Positions 35,408 to 45,355 are shown, counted from the first letter of the stretch. The stretch is 64,000 nucleotides of DNA from Sulfuriroseicoccus oceanibius (GCF_010681825.2 NZ_CP066776.1:186001-250000); one strand, 5' to 3'. Made by a program: numbers and translations. The notes: generated by a model from the letters alone, not told the origin.

Positions 35408-36280
35408 CTATTTCACCGTCAGCACGCTATTGCCGAGTTCACCGGTGCGGTCGAAGCCATAGGTCGGATCTGTCTTCGATCCCTCAAGAAACTCCATGAT
35501 CCCACGGGCAATCGCTTTCGCGACGGTTTCGCGGAACGCCGCCTTGGCGAACTTGCGCGCATCGTTTGGGTTGGAAAGGTACCCACACTCCACCAGCACC
35601 GATGGCGGTGGTGTGTTCTTCACCACGAACAAATTCTTCTGTCGCACCCCGCGGTCGTTGAGCTTTGTCTCGGTGGTCACCGCATCGAGAATCAGATGCG
35701 CCAAGGTCGTGCTGCGCCTGTCGTAGAACGTATTCCGTTCCCCATCCCCGTCATTCAACCACTGCAGCTCACCGCCCTTGGCCCCACTATCGTGACCAGC
35801 CGCTCGAGGAACCGGCACGGGGTCGCCGTCATGGACATACACTTCCATCCCCGCCACCGACGGCTTGCGGAAACGGTTGAGGTGAATCGAGACAAAAGGC
35901 ACGCCGGGGTGCTTTCGCGCAATCGCCACCCGGTCTGGCAACTCCACTTGAACGTCCTCCTCTCGCGTCATCACCGCACGGATCTTGTGCCGCGCCAACT
36001 CACGCCGCACACGCTGCGAGATATCCAAAACCAACTCCTTCTCCAACAGGGAAAACACCACCGTCCCGCCGTCGTCCCCACCGTGCCCGGGGTCGAGCAC
36101 GACTTCGACCGGCTGACGCGACAGCCCACCTGCAGACGCTTTCTCTCCAACTTCCGCCTGACCCGCATTCTGGTCACCGGTTCCCATTCCATCACGGAGC
36201 GCATAATGCATCGCCCCCATCGCCACCGCCAGGGCGACGACAATTGCGATCCAGATCCCTTTAGGTAATGCACTGTCCAT
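35408..36280 (-). CDS. N-acetylmuramoyl-L-alanine amidase, Amidase_3, membrane-anchored
   Basis: A zinc amidase of 290 residues that cleaves peptide stems from peptidoglycan, often in daughter-cell separation. One N-terminal helix (IWIAIVVALAVAMGAMHYAL) serves as anchor or uncleaved signal. The zinc-binding motifs are VVLDPGHGGDDGGTV (His), the Glu of the KELVLDISQRV strand, and SIHLNRFRKPSVAGMEVYV (His). The catalytic Glu is in VLVECGYLSNPNDARKF. It is divergent from the LysM protein gene, sharing a 177-base gap, which makes joint cell-wall work plausible. Confidence 0.92.
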   Translation of the reverse strand: MDSALPKGIWIAIVVALAVAMGAMHYALRDGMGTGDQNAGQAEVGEKASAGGLSRQPVEVVLDPGHGGDDGGTVVFSLLEKELVLDISQRVRRELARHKIRAVMTREEDVQVELPDRVAIARKHPGVPFVSIHLNRFRKPSVAGMEVYVHDGDPVPVPRAAGHDSGAKGGELQWLNDGDGERNTFYDRRSTTLAHLILDAVTTETKLNDRGVRQKNLFVVKNTPPPSVLVECGYLSNPNDARKFAKAAFRETVAKAIARGIMEFLEGSKTDPTYGFDRTGELGNSVLTVK

Positions 36281-36457
36281 CCAACTCCTCTAATCTCTTG
36301 TCCGGCACTGACATACATGCCCACATGAGAATGATCAACCATTCTTAACGACCGTTTCAAATCCACTTGTGATCGGGCACCGCATCACGCATGATGAAGC
36401 CCACCCGCATAGGAACGGGGCACCCGCCCGTCCTCCGCCGCGCCGCCCCAGGACATC

Positions 36458-37768
36458 ATGAAATCAGCCAGCGACTTTCATTCATCCCAGCCCGCCCCTG
36501 CAGGATCCTTTTCCCGCCGTGCTCTGACCGCTCTCATTCTGACTGCCGTCCCCATCACGGTTCAAAGCGCCACCGCCCAATCTGGCGCGCACAATGCCGA
36601 CGTCGAACGCACCCAGCGCCTTCAGGATGCCGTGGACGACCAGGCCCGCGAAGTACAGCGCGTGCGTCAGGAACTTGAGCAACTGCGCCAACTCCTCGAA
36701 GACACCGCATCCGACCAACCCGTTGAGTTGCCGGATGAAGTGCCGCCAGCGCCGTCCTCCGAGCCAGCAGAACAACCAGAACCAACCCCGGCTGACGAAC
36801 CAGCCCCCCAACCGGAGCCTCTTCCTGAACCGATCGCGCCAGAGCCGGCCGCTGAGCCTGCTCCCGAGCCTGCCGTTAATCCCACACCTGTGTCCCCGGC
36901 ACCACAACCGGATCCCGAGCCAGAAGAGCGCATCGTTCCCGCTGCCTCGCACACCATTCAACGCGGCGAGACCTTATCCTCAATCGCACGCCAGTACGGC
37001 ACAACTTGGCAGGAACTCGCCAAGATCAACGGGATCGACGACCCGGGCCGCCTCCAGTTGGGCCAGGTCCTGACTCTCCCCGGCAGCGTCGCTGTGGCTG
37101 AAGATCCAGCTCCGACGCCACAAGCCGAGCCGGAAACCGCCGCCGCAGTGGCTGAACTCGCTCCTCCTGCGAGCAACCGACCCAAGGAACCTGCGACCAT
37201 CACGGTCAAAAGCGGTGACACACTCTCCGCCATCGCCCGCAAACACGGCACCACCGTGGAAGCCATGCTCGCAGCCAACCCGGGCGTCGTCGCCAACCAA
37301 CTGCGCGTCGGCCAAAAACTTGTCATCGGCGACGCTGGCGATGTAGCCCCTCCCGGCGAGCGCGCGAAGCCAATTGCCACCCGCACCTACATCGTACAGG
37401 AAGGCGAGACCCTCTACGCCATCGCCCGGAAATTCGGCACCACCGCTGAGGCAATCATCGCATTGAACCAACTGCCGGACGCCAACCACATTCGTCTCGG
37501 CCAGGAGCTCAAGGTTCCAGCAAACAACGACCAGTCATCAAGCGGCGGCCAATCTCCGGCTCCCATTTCTCCAGACGACATGGCCCCCTACGAAGTGAAG
37601 CCAGGGGAAACCCTCTACGGCATCGGCCGCAAGTTCTTCCTCTCGCCGGCCGAAATCGCCCGCATGAACAAACTGCCAGCCAATGCCAACCTTCAGGCGG
37701 GTCAGGAGTTGGTGCTCCCCATGCACGTCATGTACTCGCACGCCGCCACCCGCAGCGCCGATCAGTGA
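36458..37768 (+). CDS. Exported protein with coiled coil, Pro/Glu linker and four LysM domains
   Basis: A 436-residue peptidoglycan-binding protein. A Tat- or Sec-type signal (SRRALTALILTAVPITVQSA) is followed by a coiled coil (RTQRLQDAVDDQAREVQRVR, continuing to QLLEDTA), then a Pro/Glu/Ala-rich spacer. Four LysM repeats begin HTIQRGETLSSIARQYGTTW, ITVKSGDTLSAIARKHGTTV, YIVQEGETLYAIARKFGTTA and YEVKPGETLYGIGRKFFLSP. No catalytic domain is seen, so it probably tethers or organises wall enzymes, maybe the amidase encoded divergently. Confidence 0.88.
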   Translation: MKSASDFHSSQPAPAGSFSRRALTALILTAVPITVQSATAQSGAHNADVERTQRLQDAVDDQAREVQRVRQELEQLRQLLEDTASDQPVELPDEVPPAPSSEPAEQPEPTPADEPAPQPEPLPEPIAPEPAAEPAPEPAVNPTPVSPAPQPDPEPEERIVPAASHTIQRGETLSSIARQYGTTWQELAKINGIDDPGRLQLGQVLTLPGSVAVAEDPAPTPQAEPETAAAVAELAPPASNRPKEPATITVKSGDTLSAIARKHGTTVEAMLAANPGVVANQLRVGQKLVIGDAGDVAPPGERAKPIATRTYIVQEGETLYAIARKFGTTAEAIIALNQLPDANHIRLGQELKVPANNDQSSSGGQSPAPISPDDMAPYEVKPGETLYGIGRKFFLSPAEIARMNKLPANANLQAGQELVLPMHVMYSHAATRSADQ

Positions 37769-38071
37769 TAAATTGGGTACGGTTATCCCGCTGGAACGAG
37801 CGGGATGGCTGAGCGCCCCCAATCCGATTCCGACATGGGGACCGTCTAAAATGGCGCCAACCTAAGCCCCGCCGTCGTCAATCCCTCCCTGCAAGGGAGA
37901 CGCAAACCAGCCCAGGGTGACGGGAGCCTCAGGCGACCACACCCTGGGTTCATCGACGCCCCCATCCGGCCAAGCCTACGATTCCGCCAAGGCGCATCAC
38001 CCACCCGCCGGCCCGACCCCAACACGGCGAGATGCCTTAAGTTAGTGCCATCCGGGACTGCCTAAATTGCA
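37769..38071 (+). repeat. Intergenic region with family 1 repeat, copy 5
   Basis: Between convergent genes. A hairpin ATCCCGCT/AGCGGGAT (37785-37806) follows the LysM gene. The repeat runs from 37885: hairpin 1 is CTCCCTGCAAGGGAG, where the outer pair has changed from T-A to C-G on both sides, then CCCAGGGTG and CACCCTGGG (end 37948) and the tail CCAAGCCTACGATTCCGCCA. No left module is evident. Confidence 0.82.
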
Positions 38072-39385
38072 TCAGTCCCGCACACCCGCCACGGGATCGG
38101 CAACGACCACCCGCTTGAGCTCAATGCGGTTGATTGAGGGGTCGCGCTCGGCCGGCAGGCTCAGCTCCGCCAACACCCAGCGCACCTTGCGGCGGCCCGC
38201 GTCCTCCTCCAGGGGGAACGCTTCCTCCTTGAACGCTGCCTCCAGCGCCTTGTGCTGGTCGCTACCACGCTCGACAAACACAGCGTACGAATCGATTCCA
38301 CTCCCTTGGTAAACAAGGTAGCTGGCGTACTCACTTGGCGGGAACTGGCGCGGATAGCGAGTGGACCGCTCGACCCGCACCAAGGCTTCGAATGCGCGCC
38401 GTGGCCGCTCGTCATTCAGACCCGCCCACGGGAACTCGGAGTAATCGACAAACAACTCCCACTCGATCAATTTCTCCCCATCCGGAGTCACCTCAACGAC
38501 CAAATGCCGCTGGTCTTCTGGCTGAAGTTCCACCAAGGCATACACAAACCGGCTGCCATTAGGAGCCGCCACCACATACGGCCCGGCGCTCAACTTGCCG
38601 CCGCTTCCGTCAAACGCAGCCATCCTCGTGTGCCTCTCAAAGGCCAGCATCCGTGGGCGCGTCTCCAAGGGGTGACGACAAAGCTCCAACCTCGCCTCGA
38701 AGTCCGAAGCATTGAGAAACTTCGTCATCACTTGCTCAAGCGCGGCTCGCGCGGAGAAATCGCCACCGCCGATACGGAAGCCACGTACTTCCTCCGCCGT
38801 GCCCTCGCCTCCGACGTTGGATGCCGCGGCACGTGCTTCACGCGCGGCCTTCGCATCTGCCGCCTTTTCCTGATGATCCTTCACCGCGTCCCAGATAAAA
38901 AAGCCGAGAACCGCCAAGGTGATCAACATCAGGGAAATTCCACCCGCCCGGGACTTGAGCCCACCTCCCGGCCGACGATGCGCACGGTGACGGCGCTTCT
39001 TGCCACCCGCCGATGCCTGCATCGCCTGGTTAAATGTCGGGACCTGCGCCGCTGCCGCCGGCTCCGCGGGGGGCGCTACTTCCTCTCCGGCATCATCGCT
39101 CACCGTGAACGCACAGCCACAGCGGTCACAATCGAAGACAACTTCGCCAGGCTCGATGTCGAGCGCGTAATGCGTTCCACATTCCGGACAATCAATCTCG
39201 TAATGCTCCAGCTCGTCCGCTGCGACCGGCCCGGCTGGATGATTCTCACCAAAGACCGCGCCGCAGCGCTCGCACTGGGCTGGCACGTCGCCATCGGAGG
39301 TCAGAGGCTGTACTGCATTGCAGCTAGCGCACACCACCATCCCTTCGCCCACTGTTTGGTATCCGATGTTTGATTGATCTTCCAT
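38072..39385 (-). CDS. Zinc-ribbon membrane protein, paralogue B
   Basis: A 437-residue protein (start MEDQSNIGYQ at 39385; an ATG at 39397 adds four residues). The cytoplasmic N terminus has two zinc ribbons: CASC/CERC and CPEC/CDRC. A basic linker (GKKRRHRAHRRPGGG) precedes one transmembrane helix (GISLMLITLAVLGFFIWDAV, about 148-168). The roughly 270-residue outer part resembles that of the gene upstream (RFVYALVELQPEDQRHLVVE; VERGSDQHKALEAAFKEEAF). It follows paralogue A by about a dozen bases and is surely cotranscribed. The function is unknown; the layout suggests that the inside ribbons sense or bind something and the outside domain acts or anchors. Confidence 0.7.
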   Translation of the reverse strand: MEDQSNIGYQTVGEGMVVCASCNAVQPLTSDGDVPAQCERCGAVFGENHPAGPVAADELEHYEIDCPECGTHYALDIEPGEVVFDCDRCGCAFTVSDDAGEEVAPPAEPAAAAQVPTFNQAMQASAGGKKRRHRAHRRPGGGLKSRAGGISLMLITLAVLGFFIWDAVKDHQEKAADAKAAREARAAASNVGGEGTAEEVRGFRIGGGDFSARAALEQVMTKFLNASDFEARLELCRHPLETRPRMLAFERHTRMAAFDGSGGKLSAGPYVVAAPNGSRFVYALVELQPEDQRHLVVEVTPDGEKLIEWELFVDYSEFPWAGLNDERPRRAFEALVRVERSTRYPRQFPPSEYASYLVYQGSGIDSYAVFVERGSDQHKALEAAFKEEAFPLEEDAGRRKVRWVLAELSLPAERDPSINRIELKRVVVADPVAGVRD

Positions 39386-39408
39386 GAATCCTTTCATTGT
39401 CGCTGTGT

Positions 39409-41502
39409 TCAGGGCATCAGCCAGTTGCCTGCCACTACCTCATCCACCACAAAGCCCCGGTGCCCGTCGGCCTCTTCGTAACGCACCTTGAGGGTCAAGG
39501 GCAGCGCGTTCAGTTTCTCCCCTCGCAGGGCCGCTTTCTCCCCGATTTCCTCCAACTTCTTGAACACATCAGTGCCGCGCTGCGCATAAACCGGCAGGGT
39601 CGCTTCGGCTCCAGGTTGAGGGTCGAACAAATAAAGCGAATGCCAATCGTCGTTGAGGAACCCGAAATTGTAGTAATTCGCGTTCACATCCACAGTCGCC
39701 CGCACCTCTTGCGGCTCGCCCGGCAATGCGCGCCCCAGCTCTTCCAGACTCATCTCGGAATAACGCTCCAGCTGGAACCAATCGAGCTTTGCCTCGCCAT
39801 CCTGCAACAACACCGCCAAGTGAAGAATTTCGGGATCCGATTCCTCAGCTCCCACACCGTCGAAGGTCGCCATGATCAACTGGTACTCGCGCCCGTGATA
39901 CTCAGCCCGGCGCTTGAGCAACACAGTCACCCCACCGAAGCGCTTGTTGAAACTCTTGTACCCCCCCTGACGGGCATAAAATGCCTTCATCTTCGGAGCC
40001 ACCAGCCCCGGGCGGTCACAGTACTTGAGCAAAGCCGCCGGTTCCCTGGCCGCCATGGCCTCTTTCACCGTGCGCTCGACCCTCTCGAAATGCTCACGCC
40101 GCCTCTCGCTTGGAAGCTTGAACTGATCCGCATTCTGATCGGCAATCTGTTTGTCCAATGCGGCGGCACCACTCGTCTGCACCACCTCACCTGTCATCGG
40201 ATCCACCTGGTACGCAGGCTTTTTCGCACTTTGACGGCTGGCAAAACTGGCAATCCCCCACGTGATCAAACTTCCCAGCACCACCACCACGGTCACCACC
40301 ACAAATGCCCCACGAAAATCCCTTGGCTTCTGCACCTCCGGCACCACTCCCGCCATCTGGCGCATCTCAGCAGGTGTCGGAATCCGCCCGCCTTCAAGCA
40401 TCGCCGATGGACGCCCGCCCATCGGTCCGGTGGGCCGTCTCTCATCGCGCGCAGGCGACTCGTTTGGACCATCCCCCTTGCGATCTGGCAATGCCACCCG
40501 CTGCCGATGAGCATGCCGATGCGGCGCTTGCGTTGGACGCTCCCCCTGACCGACCAAAACCGCAGCTTTGCCCTGATCCGGACGCGGCAGCATCATCGTC
40601 GACTGACAGCCACGGCAGACGTACTCGCTGCCCGCCATTCTAAAGTTCAATACATAGCGCTGGTGGCACTCGGGACAATGGACCACCATCGTCTCTGTTC
40701 CAGGCACCCGCTTGACGGCCAAATCGCCCTCGCCCATTGCCGCCCGCATCCGTTCCTGCTCCTCCTGTCCGTCGGACACCCGGCGCAACGGCTCAACACG
40801 AACCGTTCGACCACCTTCAGCAGGTGCATCACCGGCCTCCACTTCACGAACTGCCGGAGCGGGCATCCTTGGTTCCGCGCTGACCTCAACCGTACGCCGC
40901 GCGCTACCGGAACGATCCGGCGACGGACGCTTCTTCTCCGGTAAGTTCCCCACAGGAGTCGATGCCTCCATCCGAGGCTTGAGCAACTCGTCATCACGCC
41001 ACTCACTGCGCCTCAAAGTCGGCTGAACCGTGCCATCCTCAGCACTCGAAACCAATTCCCGTCGCGGCGGCAGATAACCAAACCCACCTGAGTCCGCAGG
41101 CATCTCCTCGCCGGCCACCACTTCGCTCACGTTGGCAGACATCACATCCGCACGACTCGGCGCCATCATCGCATGCCCACACGCCGGACAGTCCAACTGC
41201 ATCCCCAACGCATCCAACCCAACCTCAAGCAGCTGGTGACAAGTCGGACAGCCAAACCGCACATGCTCGATACTCGCCAACGCGTCCTCTTCCAACGTGC
41301 CTGCATCCGAAACCCCGTCCTCCGGCAGCTCCTCGCCGCCCGCAGGATCCAGGTCGTCGGCATCCACATCGACTAAGGGCGCATCTTCAGGCACCACCAC
41401 ATCGTGCGCGCATTCCGGGCATTCAATCGTCTGCCCGCGCCCCTCCTCTCCCACGATCAGTGGCTGTTCACAGTTCGAACATTCAAAGAAGATATCACTC
41501 AT
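39409..41502 (-). CDS. Zinc-ribbon membrane protein, paralogue A
   Basis: A 697-residue protein; the start at 41502 (MSDIFFECSNCEQPLIVGEE) places the first ribbon at the N terminus, and the longer frame to 41652 looks non-coding. Three CxxC pairs of zinc ribbons are seen (CSNC/CPEC, CPTC/CPAC, CPEC/CRGC) in a long disordered cytoplasmic part, then one helix (GAFVVVTVVVVLGSLITWGI). The outer domain of about 250 residues is homologous to that of paralogue B (ERVERTVKEAMAAREPAALL; YAQRGTDVFKKLEEIGEKAA). No known family is recognised. The two genes probably arose by tandem duplication with later gain or loss of ribbons. Confidence 0.7.
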   Translation of the reverse strand: MSDIFFECSNCEQPLIVGEEGRGQTIECPECAHDVVVPEDAPLVDVDADDLDPAGGEELPEDGVSDAGTLEEDALASIEHVRFGCPTCHQLLEVGLDALGMQLDCPACGHAMMAPSRADVMSANVSEVVAGEEMPADSGGFGYLPPRRELVSSAEDGTVQPTLRRSEWRDDELLKPRMEASTPVGNLPEKKRPSPDRSGSARRTVEVSAEPRMPAPAVREVEAGDAPAEGGRTVRVEPLRRVSDGQEEQERMRAAMGEGDLAVKRVPGTETMVVHCPECHQRYVLNFRMAGSEYVCRGCQSTMMLPRPDQGKAAVLVGQGERPTQAPHRHAHRQRVALPDRKGDGPNESPARDERRPTGPMGGRPSAMLEGGRIPTPAEMRQMAGVVPEVQKPRDFRGAFVVVTVVVVLGSLITWGIASFASRQSAKKPAYQVDPMTGEVVQTSGAAALDKQIADQNADQFKLPSERRREHFERVERTVKEAMAAREPAALLKYCDRPGLVAPKMKAFYARQGGYKSFNKRFGGVTVLLKRRAEYHGREYQLIMATFDGVGAEESDPEILHLAVLLQDGEAKLDWFQLERYSEMSLEELGRALPGEPQEVRATVDVNANYYNFGFLNDDWHSLYLFDPQPGAEATLPVYAQRGTDVFKKLEEIGEKAALRGEKLNALPLTLKVRYEEADGHRGFVVDEVVAGNWLMP

Positions 41503-41707
41503 GTCTGGGGGAATCGGATCGCGCACATTTTTCAGACCGGGAAACCCTCCCAATCCGTAACTTCGCGCGATAGTGGTATCAGACCCGCGGCCATGCAAGC
41601 CCGATTGCGCATGTCTCCAAATCGATCTCGACAGGACGGTCACCGTCCCCATTATCCCTCAATTTTTCGATAAACCACCGCCCCTCCCCCCCGTACCCAC
41701 AAACGCT

Positions 41708-42523
41708 ATGGTTGCTTCAATCTGCCGCATCACCCCGCGGGTACCTGCGCGCGTCACCGCGCTCGCGCTCACCCTCTGGCTCACATTGTGCTCTATCGCC
41801 ACCGCTACAGAGCCCCTCACGGTGACCAGCTACAACATCCGCCACAGTCGCGGCAACGACGGTCAGGTCAATCTGGAGCGCATCGCCAACGTGCTCAAAG
41901 CCCACCCGTCGGACTTCGTCGCTCTGCAGGAGGTCGACCGCGAAGTCGACCGTAGCGGCAAAGTCAGCCAGGCCGCCAAGCTTGGCGAAGCTCTCGGCAT
42001 GAGCCACTCGTTCGCCAAGTTCATGGACATCGGCGGCGGCCAATACGGGCTCGCCGTCCTCTCCCGCCACCCCATCCTGGAAACCCATGTCCACCGACTT
42101 CCAGACGGAGCGGAACCACGCGTCGCCTTGGAAATCATCACCCAACCGGAAGGCTCACCCACCCCGCTCTCGTTCGTCTGTGTCCACCTCGACTGGACCC
42201 GCGAAGACCTCCGCCTCTCACAGATCAACACCTTGAAAAAGGCTCTGGAAAAGCGCACCCACCCGGTAATCCTCGCGGGTGACTTCAATGCGGAACCCAA
42301 CTCAACCACTCTCGAAGTCGTCCGCGCCATGGGATCCATCGTTCCCAAAAATGGCTCGCCACTGACCTGGCCCGCCGACCAACCCCAACAGGAGCTCGAC
42401 TACATCGCCACCATCGGGCTCCCCACCGAAGGCGTCACCTCCACCGTCATCAACGACGCCACAGCCTCCGACCACCGCCCCGTCAAAGCCGCCCTCCCCC
42501 TCCCAGCCAGCTCAGGGGAATAA
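41708..42523 (+). CDS. Exported endonuclease/exonuclease/phosphatase (EEP) family protein
   Basis: A 271-residue member of the DNase I-like superfamily with a signal peptide (VTALALTLWLTLCSIATATE) when started at 41708. Motifs: TSYNIRHSRGND (Asn), VALQEVDREVDR (metal-binding Glu), CVHLDWTREDLRL, ILAGDFNAEPNS (Asp, Asn) and ASDHRPVKA (catalytic His). The active site is complete. The reaction could be a sphingomyelinase, nuclease or sugar-phosphate phosphatase; the compact size and export resemble secreted phosphodiesterases. It is divergent from the zinc-ribbon pair. Confidence 0.88.
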   Translation: MVASICRITPRVPARVTALALTLWLTLCSIATATEPLTVTSYNIRHSRGNDGQVNLERIANVLKAHPSDFVALQEVDREVDRSGKVSQAAKLGEALGMSHSFAKFMDIGGGQYGLAVLSRHPILETHVHRLPDGAEPRVALEIITQPEGSPTPLSFVCVHLDWTREDLRLSQINTLKKALEKRTHPVILAGDFNAEPNSTTLEVVRAMGSIVPKNGSPLTWPADQPQQELDYIATIGLPTEGVTSTVINDATASDHRPVKAALPLPASSGE

Positions 42524-43002
42524 CCCGCACATTCGGTGCGAGCTGATTGGAACGACCTGACCACCGGTAAGCCAGCACTTACAGAGTCAACCCGCAGCAA
42601 TGAGCACCATTGGTGCTTCTCATACAAACCAGGGACACCGTCTCGAGAAAGAAGACAACGACACCCCCGATCGGCAAGAAACGGACCTGAGCGATCGTCG
42701 CGAAGCGACAGATTACCGGTTAGCCGGAGGTTTCAACCTCCGGATATAAGTGCACGAATCAGGCGTCCCGCAGGGACGGTTTACAGTAGAGGGCAGATCA
42801 TCGAGGTAAACCGCACCTTCGGCGCGAGTTGATCAGATCGACCGAACCAGTAAGCCATCGCTTCGCGATGAAGCGAGAGCTGCCTTTGTCAGCCAGGGAC
42901 ATCGCCCTGGGGTCACGCCATCCGCCGTCCACATGCCCAGACGGGACATCGCATCCCGCGCGGCCAGCGACAACGGATAAAGAGCACCACCGAAACGCAG
43001 CC
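42524..43002 (-). repeat. Repeat family 2 block (inverted relative to 53.4-53.7 kb)
   Basis: Non-coding. From 42697 to about 42870 it holds a GTCGCGAAGCGAC hairpin, CCGGTTAGCCGG, then CCGGAGGTTTCAACCTCCGG (a near-perfect palindrome, 42724-42743), GCGTCCCGCAGGGAC, GTTTACAG, AGGTAAACCGCACCTTCGG and CCATCGCTTCGCGATG. The same elements in the opposite order and strand lie at 53450-53661. A partial copy (ATTCGGTGCGAGCTGATTGG and CCACCGGTAAGCCAGC) starts at 42533. Confidence 0.85.
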
Positions 43003-43140
43003 TTCCCTGAAAGGGAAACGCAAACCAGCCCACGGTGAAGGGAGCCTCGGGCGACCTCACCCTGGGAAAGCACCCCACAAACCTGAACCGGCCGAGCGTG
43101 CGATTCCGCCAACACGCCCCCCCCACCCGAAGGCCCGATC
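43003..43140 (+). repeat. Dispersed repeat family 1, copy 6
   Basis: Hairpin 1 is TTCCCTGAAAGGGAA (43003-43017). Hairpin 2 arms are CCCACGGTG and CACCCTGGG (end 43066; one mismatch). The tail has GGCCGAGCGTGCGATTCCGC. It lies between the convergent EEP and M3 peptidase genes. Confidence 0.85.
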
Positions 43141-43175
43141 CCCACGCGAGGGCACACCCCATGCCTCCGCTACAC

Positions 43176-43218
43176 AAAAAAGCCGGTGCCCGGGAATCCA
43201 CCCGCACACCGGCTTCTT
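43176..43218 (-). terminator. Terminator of the M3 peptidase gene
   Basis: Minus strand: AGCCGGTG pairs with CACCGGCT and is followed by TTTTTTGTG. It starts about 30 bases after the peptidase stop. The run AAAAGAAG on the other arm makes it usable in both directions. Confidence 0.82.
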
Positions 43219-43243
43219 TTGTGATTCAATTGTCTACCGCCAA

Positions 43244-45355
43244 TCAGGCAAGACCACCGCGGCGCAGCAACGCTTCCGGATCCGGATCGCGGCCCATGAA
43301 ATCACGGTAAAGTTTCGCCACGTCTTCCGAGTTCCCCTTGCTCAGGATCGTATCCTTGAACGACAACCCGGTTTCGCTGTTCAGCACGCCCTCTTCGAGG
43401 AATCGGGTAAACGCATCGGCATCGAGCACCTCGGCCCACTTGTACGAATAATAACCCGCCGCATAGCCGGTCGAGTGACCGAACAAATGCGTGAAGCGCA
43501 CCAGCATGGTCGGTGAGTCCGTCTTCATCGGCACGCGGTACGACTCAAGAATCTCGCGATCGATTTCGTTGAGGTCACGCCCTTTGAACTTCTGGAAGTG
43601 CAAGTGCATCTCAAGGTCGAGCTTACCGAACGAAAGCTGACGGATGAACGCGCTCGCCTCCATGTAGTTACGGGCGCGGCGCATCTTGTCGAACAACTCC
43701 TCAGGGATCGCCTCGCCTGTCTCGTAGTGACGCGCAAACAAGTCGAGCGATGCACGCTCCCAGCAGAAGTTCTCCATGATCTGCGATGGCAGCTCGACGA
43801 AGTCCCAAGGCACCGAGATGCCATTGAGCCCCTTCACCGGCACATCGCCGAACAAATGGTGGATCAAGTGACCAAACTCGTGGAACACAGTCTCCACCTC
43901 GTTGTGCGTGAGCAGCGATGGCTTGTCGCCAACCGCCGGGCTCATGTTGCCGCACATCAGGCCGATATGAGGGATCCGCTCGTTGCCAGCGATCGGCGGC
44001 AGGCCGGTCTTCAATGTATTCATCCACGCACCGCCACGCTTGGTCTCGCGCGGGTGCCAGTCAGTGTAGAAAATTCCGCGCAGGCTGCCGTCGCCATCCA
44101 CATCGCGGATCTCAAACACCTTCACCTCCGGATGCCACACTTCGTAGTGACCTTCAGGCAATAGATCGCCTTCATCCTCGAGGTAGGTCGATGGCAGCTC
44201 CTTGATCTCCACCCCGAACAAACGCTGGGCGAGCTCGAACATACCGTCGATCACGCGGTTCACCTCGAAGTACGGACGCAACTGCTCGTCGTCGAACGCA
44301 TACTCTTCGCGGCGACGACGCTCGCTCCAATACGACACCTCCCACGGCTGCATCGGCTGGACTTCCTCGTCGAGCTTGGCGGCGCGATACTTCTCGAGCG
44401 ATGCCATTTCCTCGCGGTAGGCAGGACGCACGCGGTCGGCCAAATCATCGATGAATGCCAACGCGGCCTCACCCGTCTTCGCCATCCGGCGCGACGTCGT
44501 GAAATCTGGGAAGTGCGCTTTACCAAGCAACTGGGCCTTCTCATGGCGCAGCTCAAGAATCTGCCAAATCAGGTCGCTGTTGTCCTTGTCTCCACTCGCA
44601 CCGACCTTGCACATCGCCTTCCAAGCCTCATGGCGCAACTTGTCGTTCTCAGCCTGCTCCATGAGCGGGATATACGACGGCATGTGCAGCGTGAAACGCC
44701 AACGTGGATTGTCTTCGGTCGCCTGACCTTTCTCCACCGCACTTGCCAGCGCAGCGGCCTTTGCCGACTCCGAAAGCCCGGCCAGTTCACGCTCGTCATC
44801 GACCAGCATCTCCCACTCGTTGGTGGTATCCAGCACGTTCTCGGAGTACGTCTTGGTCAGCGTTGCCAACTCCGACTCAATCTCCATCAAGCGCTGTTTG
44901 CTGTCGGCGTCCAAGTCGGCACCGCTCTCGCGGAACTCAGCCAACGTCTCGGTCACGTGGCGCTTGCGCACCGCGTCGAGCGAATCCACCGCGTCCGACT
45001 CACCATAAGCCTTGAGCGTCTGCCACAGCCCCTCGTTCAACGCAATGCTGCTGTAGAACTCGGTCACCACCGGGATCATCTCACCCTGCGCCTTGCGGAT
45101 CTCATCCGAGTCACATACAGAGGTCAGGTGGCTCACCAGTCCCCACGCCCAACTCAGCGAACTGGTCGACTCGTCCAATGCGCCTACTGTGTTTTCGTAG
45201 GTCAGCGTCTCACCGCTCTTGGTCAGATTGGCGAGGGTGTCGATGTTCTTGCGCGCTTCTTCGAGAGCAGCCTCCAAGTCGCCCTTGATGTGCTCTGGAT
45301 TGAGCTGGGACCAGCGGATATCGAGTTGTTCGTTGAGGAATGGGTGATCAGCCAT
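43244..45355 (-). CDS. M3-family oligopeptidase (OpdA/PrlC-like)
   Basis: A cytoplasmic zinc metallopeptidase of 703 residues that degrades short peptides. The zinc motif is in ETVFHEFGHLIHHLFGDV (H-E-x-x-H). The third ligand Glu fits the following conserved helix PSQIMENFCWE. The C-terminal FTHLFGHSTGYAAGYYSYKWAEVLDADAF with its substrate-binding His and Tyr residues is complete. The length is that of oligopeptidase A. The N-terminal opening (HPFLNEQLDIRWSQLNPEHI) is typical and supports the start. The gene upstream (45394-45894) runs in the same direction with about 40 bases between. Confidence 0.93.
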   Translation of the reverse strand: MADHPFLNEQLDIRWSQLNPEHIKGDLEAALEEARKNIDTLANLTKSGETLTYENTVGALDESTSSLSWAWGLVSHLTSVCDSDEIRKAQGEMIPVVTEFYSSIALNEGLWQTLKAYGESDAVDSLDAVRKRHVTETLAEFRESGADLDADSKQRLMEIESELATLTKTYSENVLDTTNEWEMLVDDERELAGLSESAKAAALASAVEKGQATEDNPRWRFTLHMPSYIPLMEQAENDKLRHEAWKAMCKVGASGDKDNSDLIWQILELRHEKAQLLGKAHFPDFTTSRRMAKTGEAALAFIDDLADRVRPAYREEMASLEKYRAAKLDEEVQPMQPWEVSYWSERRRREEYAFDDEQLRPYFEVNRVIDGMFELAQRLFGVEIKELPSTYLEDEGDLLPEGHYEVWHPEVKVFEIRDVDGDGSLRGIFYTDWHPRETKRGGAWMNTLKTGLPPIAGNERIPHIGLMCGNMSPAVGDKPSLLTHNEVETVFHEFGHLIHHLFGDVPVKGLNGISVPWDFVELPSQIMENFCWERASLDLFARHYETGEAIPEELFDKMRRARNYMEASAFIRQLSFGKLDLEMHLHFQKFKGRDLNEIDREILESYRVPMKTDSPTMLVRFTHLFGHSTGYAAGYYSYKWAEVLDADAFTRFLEEGVLNSETGLSFKDTILSKGNSEDVAKLYRDFMGRDPDPEALLRRGGLA

